Shown one piece after another: positions 54,877 through 64,000 of a stretch of 64,000 bases of DNA. Positions within the stretch are counted from its first letter, which is position 1. Every line of letters starts with the position of its first letter. The notes beneath the pieces were generated by a model. That model saw only the letters and a program-made list of their open reading frames with translations, was not told where the DNA came from and ran no database searches. The DNA lies in the NCBI RefSeq assembly GCF_902806685.2, contig NC_048549.1:9131594-9195593 (forward strand), read 5' to 3'. The translations under genes were made by a program, and so were the position numbers. The DNA is from Maniola hyperantus (lineage: Eukaryota > Arthropoda > Insecta > Lepidoptera > Nymphalidae).

Positions 54877-56040
54877 TTAGATTTACATACTTTTAGACCT
54901 TTCCGTTTAGTTTATAGGTTTTTGTACAACTGAAAATGTAATCAGTCCGTTGTGCCTTTATTTTCATGCATGAGAATAATCCTGGGAAGGAAAAATATGA
55001 AAATTATTTCGATCAAGCGAGTCATTATATGACAATAATTAAAAAAATACCCAATTTTTTGTCTTTACTAAGTAGGTACTTACCTATATAATTCTAGGGT
55101 ATGGTCATCTAGTAATAAGCACATTTTCTTCACTCGTTGTTTACGAAAACATTTTGCACAAGCCTTTCAACAGATTCTATTGTACATAACTCCCACAGAT
55201 TTATTATAAAAACTTTGCTATTTTCCCACAATCGTTACAATAATGAACGTTGGGATCAACACGGATTGAATCATTACTATGGGGTACGTAGCCCTGACAT
55301 AAACTAACCATTTTGCGATGGCCCTCGATTATTCATACAACATATTTTATTCATTGCGATATAGGAGGAGTAGTCATTGTTATGGGTCTCTTTATGTTGG
55401 TGTGTGGTTTTATAGGGTGTTGTGACACGCGTGGGAGCTGCCTCCATTGTGCAGGCACTTAACTCAGCGCTGATAAAGGAACTATAGGACCATTAGACGG
55501 ATTCGTTTTGCTCATTCGTTGTTGGCATCAATGGACATTGGATTATGATTCGGAAAGAGGTTTCCATAGAGATAGGGGCCCTTGGAACAAACGTAGGTAC
55601 TCCTACATAGTGCTGCCTGGACTATCTACCTATATGAGTTTTAGGCAAATATCAAAGTCAGCTATGCAATGTTCGTGAGGACATTGTGGCATTTCTGACT
55701 AGAAAAATAAGATGAGAGTATACCTAGTAAGTTTATGAAAACTTTTTGCCCAGTTACTATAATAAAATTGAAAACGTTAGTTTGCACTTTGCAGAAGAAA
55801 ATTATCAGACCTACGCCTTTTATGTCACTCGCACAGGCCATTCCGAATAAAAAATATTGCAGGCTTGGGCGTTGTCCTACAACACGATTACTCATTACGC
55901 GATCATCGCAAGTTCGCGCGAATTTTACTCGTACGAACGCGCGATCAAACATTCTTAATTGGCATTCGCACGATGATCGCGTATTCTCGTCATATTTGGC
56001 ACAAGCAAGCGATGGTTGCATCGCCTACTCGCGCGATACT
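54877..56040. other. Gene-poor stretch with a cgatCATCG inverted block
   Basis: 55890-55990 contains gcgatcatcgcaagttcgcg and cgcacgatgatcgcgtattc in inverted order. Frames of 108-119 codons on both strands here lack motifs. It adjoins the MITE M3 copy at 56041. Confidence 0.4.
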
Positions 56041-56183
56041 ATAAGTCCCGGAAATTGCTAATACGCGTGGCCGCAATTTTAGTGACATATAGGTATGGTA
56101 TATACGTCAAATGACTTCAAAATGACGTCATTTCGATGGTAATGAGACATGGTTCCATTCCAATAGCAATTCGCGGGACTTAT
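56041..56183. mobile_element. MITE family M3, copy 2 (inverted)
   Basis: ATAAGTCCCGGAAATTGCTA at the left and TAGCAATTCGCGGGACTTAT at the right; interior aatgacgtcatttcgatggt, aatgagacatggttccattc matches copy 1 (17146) in reverse. Confidence 0.75.
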
Positions 56184-56821
56184 ATAACGCATCGTTCTAA
56201 ATATCGTAATTTTGATCGCATTGTAGATACTCGTTTTTGCTTACAATGTACAGTGTCATATTAATTTAGATAGCTTCATAGAACACGATATTAATTTGAA
56301 AAAGCACTTCTATAAGTTCTATATATTTATGCAGTTCAATGAGATATAGGTAGAGGTACCTACCCTACTTACCTTACTCTAAAGCTAAGTTCCAGTAAGA
56401 ACAATATTCTGTGCAATATATACAAGTAGGTAGGTATAGGTAGGTACTGGATTGGCAAAACATAACTTTTGTTGAAGCTTTTTTTACTGAGATCTAGTGA
56501 TTATATCTACTGGTACACTACCACTTGAGTGGCAATTGTAATGAGTTTCCCTCACGAAAGGTGTGCATTATTAGAACTTACCCGTATTAGTTCTACGTAC
56601 AATGAAACTAAATAATAGCGACACAAGAAAGCCGTATGCACAATATAATATTCGCAATCCGCGAAACCAATGAGCTATGAAAAGCGTTATTATTATTTTG
56701 GAGTAGGTACTTTTTGAAATACATAAAACTAGGGTTGTGCCGGGGTGAAAGCCAGGTGCGGTGTAATACGGGAACCGATATCTTGATTCACTTTAAACTT
56801 ATGAGGGTTTTATGAATATAG

Positions 56822-57451
56822 GTTTTTAGAGTTCCGTACCTCCAAAGGAGAAAGCTTATACATTTACTCCTACACTTCGTTGTCAGTCTGTCTGTTTGTC
56901 TGTCAAGACCCCTTTTCTCAGGTACGCGTAGAAATCAATGTGAAATACTCAAGTCAATAATCCCTTGGAGCTGTGGAAAAATCAACTTCTAGAGCAGTTA
57001 CGCACTGCATCCGAACCGAGTCCGTGAAAATACGTTCCATTTTGTTGTGTATGCTATCTTATGACATATTATGTCGTAGATAATCGCTGGTATTCTCACG
57101 GATGCAGTGCATATAATCGCCGTAAGTCAACGCAATCAAAAGATATGGCTATTTATGCCGCATATTTTGACACTCGCAAAGGAATTAAAACCTTTATGAT
57201 ACTTCTTGTTGACCTACAATCTTAAAATTTGGCAAGAAGCATTGTCTTATAGCACAAGTATGTAAAGGGAAAACCCAAACATCGTTTTAGTTAAGTAGGT
57301 ATATCACATAGACTTATATTTGCAGTAGGAGATAAGTATTTAATTGAAGCAACAAAATAATTAGGTAGTACACGTATCATCCCAAGGCAGGTAGTAGGTA
57401 CGTACGGAACCCATGATGCGCGAGTTCGACTCGCACTTGGTCGGGGTTTTT
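56822..57451 (+). repeat. Repeat family B, diverged long copy
   Basis: Begins agagttccgtacctccaaag, has tctgtctgtttgtctgtcaa, gttgacctacaatcttaaaa, ends acggaacccatgatgcgcga, gttcgactcgcacttggtcg. About 250 extra bases in the middle (56930-57180) include cacggatgcagtgca and its inverse, suggesting a secondary insertion. Confidence 0.65.
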
Positions 57452-57792
57452 TAAGAAACGCCCTTAACCTTTTCAATTATTGTTCGTGGTCCCTAATTGC
57501 AGATGATGCGATACGGATTGTATAGTTGTATTGTTGTGTAGTTGACGCCGCTATTGGTTTATTTGTACACTTTTACCGTTTTTGGCTGCTGTAAAGCATC
57601 TGTTTGAAGCTTTAACGTTCTCTATTGTGTGCTAGTTATTTGTGCTGTTAACAACGATGTTTGCACTCTCTTTTTTGTTGTATACTAAAGTATTTAATTG
57701 TTTTCTTGATTATTAAAATCGATAAACTCTCCTAAATTGCCATTTTTAATGAAATATCGATACGTTAAGTATAATATTTTTATGAAGAGTTA

Positions 57793-58170
57793 TTTTTAGG
57801 GTTCCGTAACTCAAAAGGAAAAATGGAACCCTTATAGGATCACTAATTCGTTGTCTGTCTGCCTGTCAAGAAACCTATTGGTAGGTACTCCTATTGACTC
57901 TAGAATCATGAAATTAATCAGGTAGATAGGTCTTATAGAGCACGTAAGGGGAAATTTCAAAAGTTGAAAATTAGTATTTTCAACTTTCAAAGTAAGATTA
58001 CTATACCAAGTGGGGGTATCATATGAAAGGGCTTTACTTGTACAGTCTAAAACAGATTTTTATTTATTTTCATGCTAAATAGTTTTTGATTTATCGTACA
58101 AAAAGTCGGCAAAATACGACTGTAGCACGGAACCCTCGGTGCGCGGGTGTGACTCGTACTTGGGCGGTTT
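57793..58170 (+). repeat. Repeat family B, full length
   Basis: Begins tttttagggttccgtaactc, aaaaggaaaaatggaaccct; ends ctgtagcacggaaccctcgg, tgcgcgggtgtgactcgtac, ttgggcggttta. It is 340 bp from the preceding copy in the same orientation. Confidence 0.75.
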
Positions 58171-58378
58171 ATTATTTTAGTGTAAGGTATCTAGTATGTG
58201 TGATCCATAAAAAAGTATGACAAGTATTACTCATTCGTTAATAATAAATTTTATTCAAATAGCTACGTAGGTACAACAGTCAATATATCTATAAAATTAT
58301 GTGCAAGTTTTCAGGAAAATTAAACTGTTATCGTAACTGTAAAAGATTTTCCAGAATATTCGGTGTTTATACTTTGAA

Positions 58379-58996
58379 AAATTCCGGAAAAGCTTTTAAC
58401 AGGCAATCTTCCAGGGAAAGGTGTTAGTGCCCCTACAAAACCCCGAGACGTCTGTGAATCTCTGCTCGCGGCTTTTCACATACATCACAGCTGCCGCACA
58501 GTTGCAGACAGCTGCGACCGTATGCAAACACCCTAACACTCCGCCGCTGTCGATGGCGGCTAAACATGGGCGCTTAACTTTCATACATCGTATGATTATC
58601 GTGGTTGGAAAACTTTTAATCGAGCTATTCGATTCATCATCATCATCATCATCATGATCAACTTCTAGCCGGCTCACTACAGAGCACGGGTCTTCTCTTA
58701 GTGTGAGAAGGGTTTGGCGATAGTCCCCCACGCTGGCCAAGTGTGGATTGGCAGACATTCTTTAACCGAAATTTCCGGAAAAGCTTTTCACAGGCAATTG
58801 TCTAGGGCAAGGTCCCTTACAAAAGTTCGGTGACGTCTGTGAATCTGTACCCGCGGCTTTTCACATACACCACCAGCTGCCGCACACACAGCTGCTGCCG
58901 TATGCAAACACCCTAACACTCCGCCGCTATCGATGTCAGCTAAACACTTCCCTACATCGTGTAATTACCGCAGTGATAACACTGTTTATCGAGCGA
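58379..58996. repeat. Direct duplication of a CAGCTG E-box-containing block, split by a SINE
   Basis: 58379-58636 and 58770-58996 share ttccggaaaagctttt, acaggcaat, gacgtctgtgaatctgt, cgcggcttttcacatacacc, cagctgccgcaca, cgtatgcaaacaccctaaca, ctccgccgct and tcgatg. Four CAGCTG words are present: 58488, 58509, 58874 and 58889. The 58638-58760 interval between them is a SINE S1 tail (minus), beginning with a (TCA)n run. No coding capacity. Confidence 0.75.
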
Positions 58997-59956
58997 TAAT
59001 AAATGATCTGAGATGACATGAAATAACAAAATGATCTTATTAGGTGACTTGAACTACTTACCTATGAAGAAATAGCGTGAAAATAGCGTATACTACTTCA
59101 AGGTAGTGTGACGTTATATAATGGGATTATCTAGTCTTGACGCACATCATGGACAAACCAACCAAACATAATCTAATAGCGAGTTCTCAATTTTTATATG
59201 TAATCAGTTAAAAAGAGAAAACCATACTAAGTACATTGTGCAAAATTATTTATTTCTGAGTTTTCATATTTTAGTCTGGACCAAGAAATTGTTCTACAGT
59301 TCATCGCATCGTATTATATATGGCAAATGTTTTTCGTTGCATATTATGTACCGTACCTATTTTGTTTTGTATTCGGTTCAAAGAATCAAGACACTTTTGA
59401 ATTGTATCAAAAAAATGGTCTGAAGTCGTTAGATGGAAAAAAATCAAAAGTTTACAAACAGTTTGTTGAAAACATTGGAAAGCAGACAACAGCCAAATCT
59501 GCACCGCATATGGGACATTTGGATATTTTTTTACAGCTACGACAGCAGCGTGGTAAATGTTATGACTCCTTCAGCTTATGTACAATAGTCTTATCGCTTC
59601 GTACTGGTGCAAAAAATATTTTTTTAAATTGTTATCGGTAGATCATCAGTAGTTGTTTCTTTCTTTTTATATCTTCTGAAAGGCCTCTTGTTCACAATAT
59701 TTAAATTCTATATGTAAAACTATGTAGGTACATGAAGTCCGCGTGTGTTTAGGTTTGATTTTCCGGGATACTAACGTAGGCCTATCACACAGTGCACTGT
59801 CTTACAATGCTTCACTTAGGTATCTATCCGAGGAGTTCCTCATGCCGGCACTCGGCAGGGCCATACAACATATTACATAACTACCGCTATAATTTCCATC
59901 TGAAACCTCAAATTCTATGTTTATTATAAGTAGGTACCTACAGATCGTAATAATTT
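58997..59956. other. Unassigned stretch with a 104-codon frame
   Basis: A plus-strand frame (59327-59641) contains 'KNQDTFELYQKNGLKSLDGK' and 'VYKQFVENIGKQTTAKSAPH', which look more protein-like than most shadows here, but I recognise no family and see no start or splice context. It could be a remnant of a transposon gene. Confidence 0.3.
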
Positions 59957-60169
59957 ACTATAGTAGGTATTATAAATGCGAAAGTGTGTTTGTTTGTTTG
60001 TTTGTTTGTGTGTCTTTCAATCACGCCGCAACAGAGCTACGACGTGATTTTTGCATGGGTTTAGTGAAAGTCGTGGAGAGTGACACTTTTTATCCCGGAA
60101 AATCAAAGAGTTCCCACAGGATTTTTAAAATCCTAAATCCACGCGTACGGAGTCGTGGGCACCAGCTAG
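59957..60169 (+). mobile_element. Helitron-like element, full length
   Basis: Begins TATTATAAATGCGAAAGTGT, contains tcaatcacgccgcaacagag, gtgacactttttatcccgga, ttcccacaggatttttaaaa, ends ACGCGTACGGAGTCGTGGGC then ACCAGCTAG. Confidence 0.75.
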
Positions 60170-60800
60170 TAAATAATATTCGTACTTAAACAATTTAGGT
60201 TTTAAAATGATCTTGATCTCGGTGGGTTAGATGAATAAGCCATGGGGGCACGTGAGCATTTCACGTCTTGACACATTCAGGCCTTTCCCCTTATACCCTG
60301 GTACCCTGGCATTTGGACTGATTAATGATTGCAACATTGTGTCAATATTTGCATAAGAAACGGACAAGAAAGGAGCTTAATATCGTTCCACAGATCTCCT
60401 TGTTAGCTACATTATTTTGATGACTTTCGACTTATGTTACGCTAGTCGTCAACCAAAGAACTTTAAACCATATGTCTTTTGAATGAAAACCAAATTGCGT
60501 TGATATTATAAATGCAGTGACGTAATGTAAAATGATCTTTATTATATAAACTAATACGGTTTCAAATTCAAAGAAATTGCTAAGGAATCAGGTCGCGGCG
60601 TAGTCGGTCGCAATCTTTTGCGGACCCGTTGGACGCGTCGATAAAAATATTCATTGGCTCACACTCTGGTTAACAGTTGATGAGACAATTTTTATCAAGG
60701 ATGACAGCTTGTAAAAAATCCTAAAAATTAGCAATTTATAAAAAAAACTCAAGAGACAAGCAGAGGAGGCGATTTAATAAAATATTTTTTAAAGAACATA
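60170..60800. other. Non-coding stretch
   Basis: Nothing recognised. A GC-richer patch at 60590-60650 (caggtcgcggcgtagtcggt) is noted. Confidence 0.4.
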
Positions 60801-60968
60801 GAACTTACCTATGCCTAATTTCACCAAGCAAATTAATCATGGTTTAGTTAACATTCTTTGTTTCACTCCTTTTTGAAAATCGCGTATGTTATCTGTCAAA
60901 AAGGGATAGAGAGGGATTAGTTTAATTAAACGGGGGTTAAATGCTTGGTGAAATTGGGACTTAGATTC
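60801..60968. mobile_element. Palindromic MITE, about 170 bp
   Basis: Left GAACTTACCTATGCCTAATT, TCACCAAGCA and right TGCTTGGTGAAATTGGGACT, TAGATTC are inverted repeats; AATTAA / TTAATT blocks continue the arms. Confidence 0.65.
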
Positions 60969-61198
60969 ATCTGTCTGAATTAGGTAAGAGGTAGTTAGTC
61001 GTAAACATAATTTAATTATTACTTAGGATAGGATAATAATTAGGATAAAAGTTAGTTATGCTCTCTGTAACTCTGGTATTTGTACGGAATTTGCATGCAG
61101 TGTTTACTTGACATAGTTGTGCATGACAGAAAAATCTATGTATTTATATCGCTAGTAAACTTTTAAATAAAAATAAAATAATGCATACATGAACGAGG

Positions 61199-61254
61199 AT
61201 AATATACATACTTACATAAAAATTATCTATTTTTTATGTAAGTATGTATATTAT
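61199..61254. repeat. Perfect 24-bp hairpin
   Basis: Arms 61199-61222 and 61231-61254 are exact reverse complements around an 8-nt loop (ttatctat). AT-rich, containing TACATACTTACAT. It sits next to the Helitron-like element at 61258. Confidence 0.8.
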
Positions 61255-61257
61255 AAG

Positions 61258-61455
61258 TTAATAGCTTATGCCCACGACTTCGTCCGCGTTGATTACGCAA
61301 ATTTCAAACCCCTATTTTACTTGTTTAGGGCTTGAATTTTCAAAACTCTTTTTTTAGCGGATGTCTACGTCATAATAGCCATCTGCGTGCCAAATTTTTG
61401 CCCGATCGGTCCAGTAGTTTGAGCTCTGCGTTGACAGATCAGTCAGTCAGTCAGC
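61258..61455 (-). mobile_element. Helitron-like element, third subfamily
   Basis: Plus strand: tagcttatgcccacgacttc, gtccgcgttgattacgcaaa; middle tagcggatgtctacgtcata, atagccatctgcgtgccaaa, cccgatcggtccagtagttt; ends gttgacagatcagtcagtca. The inverse of 35712-35919. Confidence 0.7.
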
Positions 61456-63357
61456 TTTTCCTTTAATCACAGTGACAGTAATATGAAAAATGAAGTTTAT
61501 GATATCTGTAATATCAGTCTGCAAGAGATGACCTAAGCTAGGCAGTATATAGTGGGACATGATAATAATATATTACATTTACAATGTCGCAAAACAATAA
61601 GTCTTAAAGATAAACTGTGGATACATTGTAGTGGCATCCCTGAACTATAATCGCCAAGTGACTCTTGATTGACGCAATGAAAAATGACGTGACAATGTTT
61701 TGAAAAATAGCGTCCTCAAATCACCTCAAAGGGTGACTTTGTTGCGGAGGAATTTTATTACTTGCATAATTTAATACGACGCGTTATGAACCGGTCGGTG
61801 TATTGCCTGCCGTGTACAGACATTTGATTAGGGAGTTGATTCCTTGATGTCCCGGAGAGTTTGATCCGTCAACTCTACGTTTAGTATCTTGGCTATCATT
61901 TATCTACGTCTTATTTTATGGAGTATCCTATTCAACGCGATTTTGCGTGTGATTCTTTATAAACATTTGTCGTGTCAGTTTATTGTGGCGTTTATTAATT
62001 CTTATCTCTTTTAAGAAATAGCAATTTTCATTCAAAAGTTTCTAACTAAAGATACTTACCTACTCTTTAGAAGAAAAAAATATAAATCTGCTTAAGATGG
62101 CAGCAATTTTTAATAAATGTAATAGGCAAATAGGTAATTTAAGTACGTTATGTCGAAAGCACGCAGCGATTAAAATGTTCAAAGATTAATAGGAGTAGGT
62201 AATAGGTATGTATCTATAGAATAATGAAATATTACGTGTACCTATTACAAAAGCTGATAAAGCTCTTGGCATCTACTAATTTGATTAATAGGATTAATAA
62301 CTATGAACCGTTACAGGTAGCGACTCGTATTTAAATTACCATATTATTTGAGTAATTGATTACTGTCCAGGCCAAACAGCCACAGTAGAATATTATGCGA
62401 GGTTGTTACTTGTTACGTCATTGTGTCTATCTATCAGTCATTAGTGACGTGGATGACAAATGGCCTTTGCTCAGCTCTTTAGTTTCTAATATAAACTTTA
62501 TGTAACGTTGTGCTATTGATATCATGATACCCACTTGATATATTGCCCATTATTATATATCCCGTTACTATAATAAAGATAATTATTGTGACTTTGGAAC
62601 TTGGACGATCTAACCTAGTTAGATCGTCCAAGCTTTGGAATAATTAATATATTATTGCTAGATTGGACGAACCCTTATAAAAATAACCCTTTATTTTATA
62701 ACAAGTCCTCACCGATACCCATGCAAAAAATATTACTTCGATTCGTAGCTCTGATACGGCGTGATTGAAGAACAAATGCCAGATAAGTAGCCAGCCATCT
62801 CGCAGCGGGAATTGGTTATTTTCCTGGGATACAAAGTATTACCTACTCTCCAGGTCCTTAACTATTTATACCCATGCAAAAAATCACATATATTTTGAGT
62901 ATTTTGACACTCGCAAGGGAATCAAAATAGGGTAGGTAGGTACTTCCCGCATGTGTTTTAATTCCTGAATAAGGAAATACAATAAGGCGTCTTTATTACT
63001 ATTTTACGATGATCGGCCGCTTTGGCGGAAACGTGCTGCCCGCCACATTTGGTGATCACCTTTCTTTAGAAAGCTATGCGTTAGTTGTAAAACATTTCAT
63101 AAAACGGGTCGTTATCACGGCTACACCATGTGCAACCAGGGCTGCCTCTCAGTAGTTATGAAATGAAAATGATTGATTTGAGATTGTTGAGATTGCTCCA
63201 TAATAACAAAATTATTTTCAACAGACAAAAAGTTAGGAAAATTATACACTATATTTGTAACTTATATTAAATCATATTTAGGAAAACAACGCGCTAGGTA
63301 GAGTATTACTATTTTTACAGAAATTATGTATTTTTTCAGAGAGAGTGTTCTATTAGT
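61456..63357. other. Gene-poor stretch
   Basis: No gene. A diverged Helitron-like copy is visible at 62695-62900 (ccgatacccatgcaaaaaat; cgtgattgaagaacaaatgc; tactctccaggtccttaac). The hairpin at 62600 is listed separately. Confidence 0.4.
62600..62632. repeat. Perfect 15-bp hairpin
   Basis: CTTGGACGATCTAAC and GTTAGATCGTCCAAG are exact reverse complements separated by CTA. The related TAGATTGGACGAAC follows at 62660-62673. Not AT-trivial, so chance is unlikely. It may be the core of a short palindromic element. Confidence 0.8.
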
Positions 63358-63369
63358 AAGGATAATCAT

Positions 63370-63412
63370 TTAACATCAGGTGACCCGCCTGCTCGCTATC
63401 TCTATTAAAAAA
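63370..63412. repeat. Fragment of the dispersed repeat at 14925, inverted
   Basis: taacatcaggtgacccgcct, gctcgctatct then A-rich, the reverse complement of the start of 14925-15027. Confidence 0.5.
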
Positions 63413-63821
63413 AATACTGTACTGTGTAGTACTTTAATTTGTAGTCGATTCAATCACAATCATGATGCCTTCGCTAGAAGCGTTCGTATTACTTCATCCA
63501 TGGACGTATGTATACATCGTATCGTCGTACCATCGCAATTTGATTGTCAATTGAATTTTAATGTTTGTTTTCTTTTCATCGAAATACATAATATGCCCCT
63601 AGAACAAAACACAGGGGATAAAGCCGATTGACAACCCTATTCTTCGCAATATGTTCCCACCGGTGCACGTGTCAGGAAACAGCGTTTGTTGGCAAATCTG
63701 TGCGGCAGATTGTCTGTTCGTCTGTTGTTATCAGCCAGTAGCGAGCCACATGCTCTGACGATAGTGATAATGCTACGTTGTGCTCTGGCATTTTATCTGA
63801 CTGTGGCAACTATATTGGTGA

Positions 63822-64000
63822 CTAGATGATGCCCGCGGCTACGTCCGCGTGAATTAAGGTTTTTAAAATCCCGTGGGAGCTCTTTGCTTTTACCGAGATA
63901 AAAAGTAGTATATGTCCTTCCCCGGTCTGCAAGCTATCTCTGTACCAAATTTCGTCAAAATCAGTTGAACGTATGGGCCGTGAAAGGCTAGCAGACAGAC
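63822..64000 (-). mobile_element. Helitron-like element, cut by the window end
   Basis: Plus strand: CTAGATGATGCCCGCGGCTA, CGTCCGCG, aatcccgtgggagctctttg, aaaaagtagtatatgtcctt, gtaccaaatttcgtcaaaat, ggccgtgaaaggctagcaga. The 5' end lies beyond the window. Confidence 0.7.

Overview
The window is nuclear DNA from a lepidopteran insect (moth or butterfly). The evidence is: an insect extramacrochaetae (emc/Id) gene with a spliced structure; three classical eukaryotic tRNA genes with internal promoters and T-runs; and several hundred copies' worth of sequence that I recognise as lepidopteran dispersed repeats (Helitron-like elements ending in a GC hairpin plus CTAG, tRNA-derived SINEs, palindromic MITEs). 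The background is AT-rich and littered with the self-complementary word GTAGGTACCTA. The species cannot be fixed from the sequence alone. There are no operons, CRISPR arrays or bacterial genes.

Layout. 1-16 kb: a tRNA-Arg(ACG), a tRNA-Ser(AGA) on the minus strand, and a dense bed of Helitron-like copies, MITEs and SINEs, including one MITE nested in another with an 8-bp target duplication (12.7 kb), plus a decayed LINE reverse-transcriptase tail (13.8-14.5 kb). 16-20 kb: a large foldback element, a second decayed LINE (17.9-18.8 kb) and a full-length SINE. 20.5-30 kb: two nearly identical minus-strand Jockey-like non-LTR retrotransposon copies about 4.4 kb apart. The first is interrupted by a 5'-truncated R1-clade element with a 14-bp target duplication; the second carries a large internal deletion. 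Between them lie three minisatellites. 30-39 kb: a SINE, a second identical tRNA-Arg(ACG), then a long region with several GC-rich patches that is probably the intron and 3' part of emc. 39.1-39.7 kb: emc exon 1 and promoter on the minus strand. 39.8-44.3 kb: an LTR retrotransposon-like element with two 1192-bp LTRs that look identical and no coding capacity, starting only about 170 bp upstream of the inferred emc start site. 44-64 kb: gene-poor DNA with repeats, two local duplications (51.4-52.2 and 58.4-59.0 kb), more palindromic MITEs, a SINE dimer, and two perfect hairpins.

Biology. The only confident protein-coding host gene is emc, which encodes a helix-loop-helix protein lacking a DNA-binding basic region; it acts in the nucleus by dimerising with bHLH activators and keeping them off E-boxes. 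The long gene-poor flanks fit a developmental regulator with distributed enhancers. The most interesting event is the apparently young LTR insertion in the promoter-proximal region of emc; it brings tandem arrays containing TTCNNGAA words. The rest of the window is mainly a record of transposition: nesting, truncation, dimerisation and foldbacks.
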